Assembly: GCF_026914265.1 (NCBI RefSeq)
Contig: NC_069130.1
Coordinates: 46,895,929-46,959,928 of the forward strand
Direction of reading: 5' to 3'
Length of the DNA stretch: 64,000 nt
DNA from: Mya arenaria
Taxonomy: Eukaryota > Mollusca > Bivalvia > Myida > Myidae
The notes below the pieces were generated by a model, which had not been told where the DNA came from, made no database searches, and saw only the letters and a list, made by a program, of their open reading frames with translations. Numbering within the stretch: the first letter of the stretch is position 1; every line of letters begins with the position of its first letter. The position numbers were made by a program, and so were the translations under genes. Below, piece by piece: positions 11,336 to 21,696 of this stretch.

Positions 11336-11912
11336 AATGTAAGTTATTGGTTTATCACGTAATTATGTCAATGTCACGTAACCGTCGTTACGTATCAACT
11401 TTAAAGTGTTACGTAACATAAAAGTTACGTATGAAACACTTTAAAGTAATTACCAAAAATCAATAATAGAATTCAAAATTTATTTGTATCAAAAAGTAAA
11501 TACTCCATATTTGTATCAAAAAGCAAATACTCCATCATGGGATCAAAATGTAGATACACTTAGATGCTGACAGTTCGTGATAGCCGCTGGCTATTAGACC
11601 AATTAGCGTGACAGTTCATGACTATAGAATACATCCCTTCGTCTGTAATAAGATATTAGATATGCATACCTGTCACAAACTGGACGAGATCAGCAGTATA
11701 TATGAACGCATGTTACCCATGTTAGTTAGATTAGATTTTGGGCGTGGACTAGACATATGGCCCGTATGATACTTTATTATATACTGATTATTATACTTAG
11801 AAAGAACGTTGAACAATAAAGACTTAGAACACTTGAACAGTTGTTGGTTGGTTACTGAACGAACTATCACGAAAGTTAAGTGAACAGTAGCGTTACGTGA
11901 CACGTAAAAGTT
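11336..11912 (+). repeat. Probable 5' LTR and leader of second Ty3 element
   Basis: The region before gag ends with cgtgacacgtaaaagt and a candidate primer site tggcgcctgctgacc (11913-11927). It contains a polyadenylation-type aataaa near 11815. It also contains a direct pair of 27-bp repeats (11482-11508 and 11509-11535, atttgtatcaaaaagtaaat...) and a hairpin with 13-bp perfect arms actttaaagtgtt / aacactttaaagt (11398-11410 and 11435-11447). The left edge is a guess, because no matching 3' LTR is visible to define it. Confidence 0.4.
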
Positions 11913-12033
11913 TGGCGCCTGCTGACCAAGGATAAGAGCAAGGTTGACGTGGAACACAACGGCGAAGTACTAAACCACCTGAAACGAAAAAGGGGTGAGT
12001 GACAATTTCGGTTTTATTGGATAACATAGAGAA

Positions 12034-12966
12034 ATGGCAGAACCAGATATTAGTAGAATTTTTCAAAATTTAGGGGAACAATTACAAAATGTTTCGGCTG
12101 TAGTAGGCACTCAGAGTATAGCACAAGTAGTACCATATTTTGACGGGGATACGAAACAATTCAAATATTGGATAAAAAATATTGAAAAATACGGCGTTCT
12201 TACGGGTCTAGATAGCGAAAGGTTAAAAATGGTAGCTTATCAGTCTAGCAAAAATGCAGTTAGTGATTTTATACAAAGATATCTAAAAAGTAACCCTGAT
12301 GATAACTGGGAAACACTAAAGGGGGAATTAAAATCAAGATTTTCGGAAGTACAAGATCCACAACATGCTTTCTGTCTATTAAGGGCAATAAAACAGACAC
12401 CAGGGGAAAATGTTCAAATATATGCAGAACGACTTTTAACGATGGCGGAAGAAGCTTTTGTAGGTCATAACGGCGACCTAATAGTTATTGAAAGGCAACT
12501 AATAGGGTTCTTTATTGATGGTTTGGCACATGATTTCCTAAAAATGAAAGTAATGCGAGAAAATCCAGATACTCTTCAAGCCGCGGTGCGTAGTGCAACA
12601 AATGAACAAAATCTTAGAACTAGATTTAATCTTCGAATAGGTAATGCGCCGAGTCAAAATAGCAGGCATGATATTAGCATCAATGATAGGCATGAACCTA
12701 TGGAAATTGATCATTTAAGACCAAATAAATACTGCATATACTGTAGACGACCCGGTCATAACATAAAAGATTGTAAATCAAGAAAACGCGAAATAAATGC
12801 CATAGGTCAAGAATTTCAAGTTCAAAATAACCAAATTAGTGATAGGCCAAATAACGATTGGAAATCAAAGATTGAATGTTGGAATTGTGGGAAAATGGGT
12901 CATTTTCAAAGGGAATGTCGAAATGGCAGGAGACCATATTACGCCTCACGTAATCAAAAAAACTAG
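12034..12966 (+). CDS. Gag polyprotein of second Ty3/gypsy element
   Basis: A 310-residue Gag. An N-terminal capsid-type region (VVPYFDGDTKQFKYWIKNIE...) is typical of Ty3 Gag proteins. Two CCHC zinc knuckles follow near residues 234-247 (CIYCRRPGHNIKDC) and 283-296 (CWNCGKMGHFQREC), which bind the element RNA. The ATG at 12034 is about 120 nt after the candidate primer site. The frame ends CAA AAA AAC TAG. The last seven bases before the stop (12957-12963, A AAA AAC) form a canonical -1 slippery heptamer in the correct phase. Most ribosomes would stop and make Gag, and a minority would shift into pol. Confidence 0.93.
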   Translation: MAEPDISRIFQNLGEQLQNVSAVVGTQSIAQVVPYFDGDTKQFKYWIKNIEKYGVLTGLDSERLKMVAYQSSKNAVSDFIQRYLKSNPDDNWETLKGELKSRFSEVQDPQHAFCLLRAIKQTPGENVQIYAERLLTMAEEAFVGHNGDLIVIERQLIGFFIDGLAHDFLKMKVMRENPDTLQAAVRSATNEQNLRTRFNLRIGNAPSQNSRHDISINDRHEPMEIDHLRPNKYCIYCRRPGHNIKDCKSRKREINAIGQEFQVQNNQISDRPNNDWKSKIECWNCGKMGHFQRECRNGRRPYYASRNQKN

Positions 12967-13001
12967 GAGTCTCTTATCATAAAGAAGTCGGTGATAGGAG
13001 A
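12957..13001 (+). promoter_or_regulatory. Programmed -1 ribosomal frameshift cassette
   Basis: Three parts are visible. The slippery heptamer A AAA AAC lies at 12957-12963, directly before the gag stop. A 6-nt spacer (12964-12969) follows. A stem-loop then has arms tctcttatca (12970-12979) and tgataggaga (12992-13001), which pair over all 10 positions with one U-G wobble around a 12-nt loop. The pol frame is in the -1 phase relative to gag and is open from 12954, so a shift here gives a Gag-Pol fusion. Spacer and stem lengths fit known -1 sites. Confidence 0.85.
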
Positions 13002-13007
13002 AAACAT

Positions 13008-16000
13008 ATGTCAACATTCACTATAGCAATTTGTGGGAATCCAAATTCATGTCTGATAAAAATAGGAAACATTTCTTTTAGAAGTTTAGTAGACACAGGT
13101 GCTGAAGTTAGTTTAATTAGTCGAAAGGCCCTTAGGTTATTACAAAACAAACCTAAACTCTCAAATAAACGCGCCCATTTACAATCAGTTAACGGCAATT
13201 CGCTACAAGTTGATGGCTCAGTACAATTAAAATTTAAAATCGGCCGAGTTCACAAAGTGCACGAATTTTATGTTGTCCCAAACATAAATAGAAATATCAT
13301 TTTAGGCAGGGATTTTTTATCAAAAAATGGGGTAAGACTCTATTTTGATTTAGAATGTATGCGCATAGATGACAGTTATGTACCTTTGGAAGAAGATTTA
13401 CATATTGCATCAATTGTGAGACTTCAAAAATGTACTGTCTTGAAACCACAAACAAAGTACTTATTAAATGGTAAGGTAAAATCAAATCCCAATATAGATA
13501 CAAAAAAATGTTATGAGATTAAAAACATAAACAATTCATTTTTAGATTCTGAACCAGGCCTTGTAATTGTTAATTCCGTGGTTAAATTTCAAAGCAAACG
13601 TACATTTCCAATTGCAATTATAAATAACACTCATAAAACAATTAAGTTAAGGAAAGGCAGTGCTATAGGCAAAATTGAAAAATTAGAGGCTCAAGAGATT
13701 GCTTCTGTTCAAAATACTTCGGTTAAAGGTAATCCAATGACTGATGATGAAATTTTGACAGACTTACGAGTACCCAAAGATCATGCTGAAACGATCTTAC
13801 CAATTATAATGCAAAATCGAAAACGTTTCGCTAAAAACGACTCCGATCTTACTCAAACTGACACCGTTACCATGACAATCGAGACAGGAGATCACCCCCC
13901 AATTAAATTACGACCATACCGCACACCTTTGAATAATAGGAAAATTATTGACAAGGCAATTGACGAAATGCTTGAGGCAAAGGTAATTAGGAAGTCACAT
14001 AGTCCTTGGAGTTTCCCCATTGTAATAGTAGATAAAAAAGATGGCACTAAACGATTTTGCGTAGATTTCAGACAATTAAACAAAATTACAAAACCCACAT
14101 CTTATCCTTTACCTCTCATAGATGACATATTGGCTATTTTAGGTAAAAGTTCATGGTTTAGTTCGCTTGATCTTAAATCAGGGTATTTCCAAATGAAACT
14201 TGCAGAACAAGATAAAGAAAAGACTGCTTTTACGACCGGATTCCGAGGTCTTTATGAGTTTAATTCTTGTCCTTTCGGACTCTGTGGAACTCCTGGACGA
14301 TTCCAAGAATTACTTAACCAAGTATTAGAAGGCTGTGAAAGTTTTGCCATTGCGTATTTAGACGATATCTTAATATTTTCAAAAACAAAGGAAGAACATT
14401 TGGTACATCTCCAAAAAGTATTCCAACAACTTGAAAAACATAAACTCAAATTAAAACTAAAGAAATGTCAATTCATGCAAGAAGAAACGCAGTACTTAGG
14501 TTTTGTTATTGACAAATTAGGAATCAGACCAGACCCTAAGAAAGTAGAAGCAATTAGACAAATTCCAACTCCTAAATGTGTAAGAGATGTTAGGTCAGTC
14601 TTGGGAGCTGCCGGCTTTTACCGCCGATTTTGTCCAAAGTATTCCGAAATGGTTGAGCCATTGATTAACTTAACTAGGAAAACAGTCAAATTCTTTTGGT
14701 CACCAGACTGTGAACGAAGTTTTCAACTACTTAAAGACAATCTGACGAAAATTCCCTACTTATCTTATCCGGACATAAACAAGCCTTACATTTTATATAC
14801 AGACGCTTCAGATAAAAATATCGGAGCATGCCTCACACAAAAATGTGAAGAAAATGAGATTGGGGATTATGCTAATGAAAAACCAATTTATCTGCTTTCA
14901 CATAAATTGTCCGATACGCAAACTCGGTGGAGTACCGTGGAAAAGGAAGCATTTGCCATACATTACGCATTACAAAAATTAGACCATTATTTGCACAATG
15001 CTGAGTTTGTTATTAGGACCGACCATAAACCCTTAAAATATCTTTTAGAGTCTCCCATGCAAAACAAGAAAATTCAACTTTGGGCGTTAGGCATAGCTGG
15101 TTATAATTGTAAAATCGAATATATACCCGGAAAAACTAATATCATAGCAGATTTCTTGAGTCGCCCCCCATCGTCCGATACTATCCAAATTGACCCACCC
15201 ACGGATTACGAACCGGATATAAGTGATAACACCTTTCAAATTTCCGAAAATTATGTTCCAGAGAATATTAAGCAAGTCAACGCCATTAATTCCCATTATC
15301 TAAATAAAAAACAGGTTGTTGATAAAGAATATGAGGAACAAGATTCTTTCGTAGAACCAGTGAAACAATTTGAAAGTATGTCAATGGCTAATGAACAAGA
15401 TCTTGATGCCAATATTTTACAATTAAAGATGAAACTGCGACATGGTCAGCCTAGCAAAACGGAGCAGAATAAATATATTGAAATAGACCGCATTCTGTAT
15501 TACTTATCAAACGCCGATGAGGAGCCAAATTTAAGATTAGTAATTCCCAGCCATTTAACACCTTTAGTCATTACGCAATATCATGATAATAACGGGCACC
15601 CGGGTAGCCAAAGGTTATTTGCAACCATTAAACAAAAATACTTTTGGCCTGGACTGTTTAAAGAATTACACGCATATGTTGAAAAATGCGTTACCTGTCA
15701 AAGTCGGAATTTAACCAAAATAAAAGCTCCCATGCAAGACCGTCTCAACATGGCACCATACCCATTCTCAGTAGTGTCTGTGGATGTCCAGGGGCCTCTA
15801 CCCCAAACGCTAAGTCGGAATTGTTACATAATTTGCTTCTTAGATATGTATTCAGGCTTTGTAGAGGCTTTTCCAGCACCTGACAAAAGTTCAGATACCT
15901 TAATACACTTACTGGTAGAAGAAATCTGTTGTAGATACTCAACTCCCCTTCGTTTAATCTCCGACAATGGTAGCGAAGTAACTAGCGGTGCTTTCCAGGC

Positions 16001-17144
16001 CGTTCTGAAAGAATTAAACATAGATCATGTAAAAACTTCCACCTACCACCCTCAGGCGAACGGTCAAAATGAAAGATCTCATGCAACTATCAATAACATT
16101 TTATCAAAACTAGTAGAGGGTAATGTCCGACAATGGGATGTACATCTTAACATGACCTTGGCCGCAATGAGATTTTCAACATCAGAGAGCTCTAAACATT
16201 CACCCTATTTCCTTCTTTTTAATCGAGACCCGGTTCTTCCAATCGATAATCTACTTAAGCCCAGAATGAAATACCATGGAGAACAGTACTATCAAATTAT
16301 GCTTAATGCGCAACATAAGGCATTTGTAGAAGTCCGCAGACAGCTTAAAAAATCTAAACGAAAACGAGCAGAGTATGCAAATAGGAATGCCAAAGACATA
16401 CGCTTTAATTTAAATGACCCTGTCTATTATAAGAACTTTCAAAGACATAATAAATTGGATGCTAAATGGAAACCGTATTATCGGATAATCGAACAGAAAT
16501 CACCACTAACCTACCTAATAAAAAACCAACTTGATAACTCTATTGTTAAAGTGCACGCTGAACAAATACGACATGCAAAAATTGACGAATGGCCAATTCC
16601 CAAAACAACTAATAAACGACCTATACGAAGAGCAAACTATGTTGTCCCACCAAGTGATTTATCAAGTTCTGATTCAAATGATTCTGAGCCCATTGATTCA
16701 GAACCCCATCAAGTTAATTTACCTCCTATAACAAAAAGAGTTAAGCAAGAACTTGGCACCGATTCTGATAGTGAAAATGAAATACCCCTCGCAGAACTCC
16801 AAAAGATTCTACGAAATAAATCTAAAGTCACAGAGATGCCAACAGAGGTGACAAATGATACTCTAAGCAGTTCTGATTCTGAATCTCTTATGAGCGGCAT
16901 CAATCTAAATAACCCACCCGCAGATACAAATCATATTGATTCTGATAATCTGATAACCCCTGAGTCTAGCGACGATGAAGCAATGAATATTGAGGCTGTT
17001 TCAGCTCCCCCACTTAACGTCAAAAAACATAAGAAGGATTCCCTTTTGTTGAATCGTGTTAGTAACACATTTCAAAAATTTGGACTTCAAAGACTATATT
17101 TTAGCACATATCAGCATTTATTGAAGGGTTTCAGCCATCAATAG
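13008..17144 (+). CDS. Pol polyprotein of second Ty3/gypsy element
   Basis: A 1378-codon frame, -1 relative to gag and probably translated as Gag-Pol through the frameshift cassette; its first ATG at 13008 need not be used. Protease has DTGA near residue 30. Reverse transcriptase has YLDD near 450. RNase H has YTDASD near 598 and TDHKPLKYL later. Integrase has an HHCC finger near 860 (NNGHPGSQ...CVTCQ). Its D, D and E residues are in SVDVQG near 924, SDNGSE near 985 and GQNERSH near 1020. After the integrase, a module containing WKPYYRIIEQ resembles the GPY/F region. The C-terminal tail from about residue 1200 is rich in Ser, Asp and Glu with repeated SSDS and DSEP motifs, an unusual extension of unknown role. 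No stop interrupts the domains. Confidence 0.94.
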   Translation: MSTFTIAICGNPNSCLIKIGNISFRSLVDTGAEVSLISRKALRLLQNKPKLSNKRAHLQSVNGNSLQVDGSVQLKFKIGRVHKVHEFYVVPNINRNIILGRDFLSKNGVRLYFDLECMRIDDSYVPLEEDLHIASIVRLQKCTVLKPQTKYLLNGKVKSNPNIDTKKCYEIKNINNSFLDSEPGLVIVNSVVKFQSKRTFPIAIINNTHKTIKLRKGSAIGKIEKLEAQEIASVQNTSVKGNPMTDDEILTDLRVPKDHAETILPIIMQNRKRFAKNDSDLTQTDTVTMTIETGDHPPIKLRPYRTPLNNRKIIDKAIDEMLEAKVIRKSHSPWSFPIVIVDKKDGTKRFCVDFRQLNKITKPTSYPLPLIDDILAILGKSSWFSSLDLKSGYFQMKLAEQDKEKTAFTTGFRGLYEFNSCPFGLCGTPGRFQELLNQVLEGCESFAIAYLDDILIFSKTKEEHLVHLQKVFQQLEKHKLKLKLKKCQFMQEETQYLGFVIDKLGIRPDPKKVEAIRQIPTPKCVRDVRSVLGAAGFYRRFCPKYSEMVEPLINLTRKTVKFFWSPDCERSFQLLKDNLTKIPYLSYPDINKPYILYTDASDKNIGACLTQKCEENEIGDYANEKPIYLLSHKLSDTQTRWSTVEKEAFAIHYALQKLDHYLHNAEFVIRTDHKPLKYLLESPMQNKKIQLWALGIAGYNCKIEYIPGKTNIIADFLSRPPSSDTIQIDPPTDYEPDISDNTFQISENYVPENIKQVNAINSHYLNKKQVVDKEYEEQDSFVEPVKQFESMSMANEQDLDANILQLKMKLRHGQPSKTEQNKYIEIDRILYYLSNADEEPNLRLVIPSHLTPLVITQYHDNNGHPGSQRLFATIKQKYFWPGLFKELHAYVEKCVTCQSRNLTKIKAPMQDRLNMAPYPFSVVSVDVQGPLPQTLSRNCYIICFLDMYSGFVEAFPAPDKSSDTLIHLLVEEICCRYSTPLRLISDNGSEVTSGAFQAVLKELNIDHVKTSTYHPQANGQNERSHATINNILSKLVEGNVRQWDVHLNMTLAAMRFSTSESSKHSPYFLLFNRDPVLPIDNLLKPRMKYHGEQYYQIMLNAQHKAFVEVRRQLKKSKRKRAEYANRNAKDIRFNLNDPVYYKNFQRHNKLDAKWKPYYRIIEQKSPLTYLIKNQLDNSIVKVHAEQIRHAKIDEWPIPKTTNKRPIRRANYVVPPSDLSSSDSNDSEPIDSEPHQVNLPPITKRVKQELGTDSDSENEIPLAELQKILRNKSKVTEMPTEVTNDTLSSSDSESLMSGINLNNPPADTNHIDSDNLITPESSDDEAMNIEAVSAPPLNVKKHKKDSLLLNRVSNTFQKFGLQRLYFSTYQHLLKGFSHQ

Positions 17145-18269
17145 CTTAGCTTTAATACTTCGTTTGATTCGCCATACTTTATTTCGTAATAACAATCTAT
17201 AAAATCCAAGTAAAAGATGCATTTTCAAAACCCTTAACGCTTCGCTTATATTCACTCAAAAACTCATGTTCGAAAGATTTAAAAAAGTATGTCAAAATCA
17301 TATCCTCTTTAGCGGCTGAGTTTCTTAATATATAAATCTCTTATAAATTTGCCAAATAAAATTCAACATGGGTAAACAATTATAACAAATAACGTATTTT
17401 ATATATTGCAGCGTATTTATAAAAAGATTGAATCAAATGAACATTTTCAATGTACTTTCTTTCTCGCGGAAAGTGGACATTTCATCTTACTTCAACAAGT
17501 GTGGGTATGGTTGATTCTCTTCGTGACTGAAATCAACTTTTTTTAAACACTTGGTGCATTTCAAATCTAGTCCATATAAACAGCTCCTTCAGATTCTTTG
17601 ACGATTGCATTTCCATGGGAGATCACTCCGTAGGATAAACATACAAGTGTTGTTTGCCACACTGTGGTTTCAATTATGTCAGAGGCGTAGCTACCCCTCT
17701 ATTCATGTGGATTCATAAATGTGCTGGGGGGTTCGGGGGCATGCCCCCTCAGAAAATTTTGAAAACCATGGTGCAATCTAGTGCATTCTGGGCGTTCCGA
17801 TGTACATTATTTAGTACTGGAAAATAACCAGTTTTAGATTCATGTAGTCAAGTTCGCATACTGCAACTCTGGTTGATTTTTTTGTCAGAATCATGTGGAT
17901 TCAGCCGCGTATTCACGTATAGGCGGCTATACGCCTGTATGATGTGCATATGAATGTATAATTTGGTTTAAATGATGTATCCTTGATGTAACACCTCCTT
18001 GCTGCTACACCAATAGAAACTTCATGGGATGTTAATAGTAAAAGAACTAGCACTAACGTTCCCATTTTTGTCTGGGTCATTTAAATAATAGAAAACAAAT
18101 TACAAGATAAACAAATTTGTTTTGACTTCTTTAATGAATTATATAAAAACATTGTACAAAGATATCATGACACTTTTAAACAATAAGTATGGTTGTCAAT
18201 TAAACAGTATGCTAGCTTTAAAGATTTAGGCAAACCATTGGAATTTTACAGCGGTCTTAAAAGGTGTAT
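17145..18269. other. 3' flank of second Ty3 element; expected LTR not seen
   Basis: About 300 bp after pol there is a purine-rich stretch, gcggaaagtgg (17467-17477), that could be a polypurine tract. However, the sequence after it does not match the candidate 5' LTR by eye. The remainder is AT-rich. The piece near 17700-17760 (gttcgggggcatgcccc) resembles a fragment of a dispersed repeat. No gene is visible. Confidence 0.4.
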
Positions 18270-18628
18270 TTAAAGCTGCAATCTCACCGATTGATCGTTT
18301 TGACTACCGGTACTCTTTTATTGTTCGTCTATAAAAGGAGTATTTTTTTGCAGAAATGTCTAGACCCAATTTTAAGTGATATAAGACTGCTGAAAACAGA
18401 TCTGATTGCAGTTTATCATATTTATGTTAAATAAAAATGATGTTTTATGGCTAAAAGCATTACGAACAATTTAATGTAAATGAACTTTTCGGCAGTTTTA
18501 CCAAACATTTTTGATTGGTTCTATTGTGAATTATCTAATATGACTGAATTAAAGGAATGATAACCAAATCAGCCGATTTTGAGACAATTTTGTGTCTAAG
18601 CTGACAATCTGTAAGAGTGCAGCTTTAA
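18270..18628. mobile_element. Small TIR element (MITE), copy 1
   Basis: About 360 bp, starting ttaaagctgcaatctcac and ending with the near inverse gtaagagtgcagctttaa. There is no coding capacity. TTAA sits at both outer ends and may be target sequence. A related copy lies at 19038-19344. Confidence 0.65.
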
Positions 18629-19037
18629 GTGCTGACCGAAAGCTTCATCTACACATTGTTATATTGTCAATAACTGTTTAAAAGGTCTCATGTACTAAAC
18701 AAGATAATAATGTTCATACAATATCTAAAATTGATTAAAATAAATAAAGTACCATTATACCTATTTCTTAATAGTGAATTTATTTTTAACTTTCAACTTT
18801 TCTATAGCATATGCAACAAAATATACCAAAAATACAAGACATGAACAATATGATTGTTCAACTTGCATTATCTTTGACCTTTTGGTATGACCATTTTCCA
18901 GTTTTGTCTATTTGTAAGTTGTGCCCTGAGGAATAAAGTATGACTGTATGAATCACAAAAAAGCAATAAAAACACTACAAATATGCCCCAACCCCTGTAA
19001 TTTCTAATACAGTAGTAAAATCAAGCAATAAAAATAT
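18629..19037. other. No recognisable gene
   Basis: AT-rich spacer between two related MITEs. Nothing else is seen. Confidence 0.5.
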
Positions 19038-19344
19038 TTAGAGCTGCACTCTCACAGATATACTGTTATCACAATTTTTTTGTCTTGGAATGAGCAAGTT
19101 TCTGCATAATTATCTTCAACCCAATGATAAAAGATTGCTGACAAAAGATCAGATCGCAGATTTCATATTTCCGTTCGAAAATTAATGTTACTAACGGTCT
19201 AAGAAAAGTGCATAAAACATCAATGTTTTAACTTAAATAGAAAAATCTGCGATTTAATTTTTCGCAAAAATTGGATGGTTCCAATCCAAGACATAAAATG
19301 AAAAAAGTTGTCAAAACGTCCAAAGTGTGAGAGTGCAGCTTTAA
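19038..19344. mobile_element. Small TIR element (MITE), copy 2
   Basis: About 307 bp, starting ttagagctgcactctcac and ending gtgagagtgcagctttaa. It is from the same family as 18270-18628, with a better-preserved terminal repeat (14 of the terminal 18 bp match cleanly by eye). Confidence 0.7.
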
Positions 19345-19580
19345 CGTTTGAAAGTAATTCTGTGTGCCTCGTGCCCCTAAACAGGGTTTAATTATATTAT
19401 ATGCCCAGTGGGCTTGTCCCTGTATATTTGATTGTATAATTGCAGTAATGGATACTGGTCTAATTATCTTCTGACAATTTTTTCAACAATTTTAAAGAAA
19501 CAGAAAACACATATTAAGCTCATATACAATACATGTACAATTTAATCTCATTCATTAGGTTGAGAAAAATTCCCTAAAAA

Positions 19581-20717
19581 TCATACATGCCATATTTTTT
19601 GGAGACCATTCCATGAGATTTGGTCAAAAGGCTTAAAATTTAGGGGGATTTGGAAAGTATTCCGGGGGATTTTATATCGAAAGTATAAGTTCACGAAATA
19701 TCAATTTTTTGTATTTTATTCACATAATTATATAAAAATATTCATTCAATATTGCAATGACAACTGAACTAACATCAATTCATAATATATTATGCATATA
19801 ACACTTCAATGTATTTATATAAAATGTTAAATAATAAAAAAAGTAAATTTTTACAAAAAGCACTACTAAAAAAAATGAATTTTTAGGCACTTCACAGAAC
19901 TAAGTAAGCACTACTAAAAAAATTCATTTTTAGGCACTTCACAGCACTAGGTCCACATGACAATCAGGATAGCAAACACATGCACAATTAATTGCATGAA
20001 TTGGTTGATTTATATAGCATGTCCTTGGAAGGAACAATTAAATGAGCTGCAAATGTTATGTTCATTAAACTTTACACTCAGCAGATTGTGAATTGTTTCT
20101 GAAGTCAATCTTGACCTTGAGTCTGTCTGAATTTTTCTCAATATGCTGAAACAACGCTCAGCTCAGCGTTTCAGTTTGATGGTGACTGTACTGATATGAA
20201 TTTAGAATAATCCATCATTATCAGAAACACTACAGTATACCGTAACATTTTCACACGTCGGAAAATTGTCCAATAGTTGCGTGTTAACATCTTCATTTGT
20301 AATTTAATGTCAACACCCTTACAGGGTAAAAAACAAACAAACAATTAGTGACACCTGTACAAATTTATTGCGACCTTTCGATCGTATAACGCAGAGATCA
20401 AAGGCGCTATTATGGCACACTGTGTAACAATCAAAACATGTACCCTACTGATTGGCAGTTTGTGCAAGGCTGTATACACACCATCAATCGATAATCCAGA
20501 TGCAAAATACAGCGCATCAAATTCCTTACCGTAAACACGCGGATCAAATCTCGGGTAATAAAACCAGTGACAACACGCTCGTAAGCGGAGGTTTAAAAAA
20601 AAATCTTTTTTTTTTTGGAAATTCCGGGGGATTTGCATCTCCCGCCAAGAGACCGGGTGATGGACTGAAATTCCGGGGGATTTTTTCCCCCTCCGGGGGA
20701 TATGGCATGTATGCTAA
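19581..20717. mobile_element. Possible non-autonomous element with short inverted ends
   Basis: The inverted ends catacatgccatat (about 19583) and atatggcatgtatg (about 20699) enclose roughly 1.1 kb. The interior has a direct pair gcactactaaaaaaa...ttaggcacttcacag (about 19859-19945) and several ccggggga motifs near both ends. There is no coding content. The inverted match is short, so this is tentative. Confidence 0.35.
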
Positions 20718-20842
20718 AAATATTATTGTGTAAACATATACATTATACTACTAACAGGATTATCATACCTCTTTTCAACCAAAAACCCAAGGATATTTCA
20801 TGGATTTGAAACAGTATCATTTTATTACACTATAAGTATCTT

Positions 20843-20989
20843 CTATGGCCAAGAGTGCAAGATAGGGTCATCCCGACCCGAGCGTAGGGTGTTTTGCGGA
20901 AACGAGGTTTACCGAGTTTCCGCAAAACACCCTGCGCGAGGGTCAGAATGAACCTCGGGATGAACCTATCTTACACGAGCGGCTATGGT
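20843..20989. repeat. Long imperfect palindrome
   Basis: Arms of about 65 bp fold on each other. The core is an 18-bp perfect inverted repeat, agggtgttttgcggaaac (20886-20903) with its complement at 20916-20933. The outer arms share gataggxtcatcccga. It would form a strong hairpin, and is probably a small foldback element. Confidence 0.8.
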
Positions 20990-21696
20990 TGATGCTTTTT
21001 CTCCCACCTGGTGTGAGACCATAGTTATTTTTACTATTTGTTTCATATAGACAGTAACCTGGCTTTTCACTTTAAAACAGTCCCAATTGAAAAACAAGTA
21101 ACTGGCTGCTGTAGAACAGTCCAAGACACAAAATTTAATTACAAGAAAACATAGGGTTGACCATTGCGTTGTCTCACAAAATTGAGTAGTCATACATGAC
21201 CCTGAGGTCAAGACGGACTAAGGCTACAAACAACCAATTTACATAGTTCCACAGGCAATTATTTTTCCAATTTATTCCCGGAAATCTATCAGTTTTTGCA
21301 ATACAGTGTCAAATTATGTTAAGCTCTATGCAAAAAGGCCACCTGTTTCTTCTCTTTTATTCAACTTTAATAAAGTATTGATACTTGAACACAAGCACTC
21401 TTTTTTTCTGTATTCACATCCGGATCTTTAACACTAAATGAATGAGACAAGTATTAGCACCTGTGGTATCTTCACAAAAAGCAGAAACAGCCATTTCTCT
21501 CAAATGGTAAGGCGCAAACCTTTGAAGAGCCATTATTTCCTTATGCATTGGAATTATTTGACCGAGTAAAGTTTTCCTTGTAGCTTTCAATGGTGTCTAT
21601 AGAACAGCACAACAAAATGGCATGCCTACTCTTTTAAGATTTTTTTCTAAGCAAAATAAGGTTTTTCCACTTCATCGGTTAGTGTTTTATATAAAC
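20990..21696. other. No recognisable gene
   Basis: AT-rich sequence without long frames or clear repeats. Confidence 0.5.
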
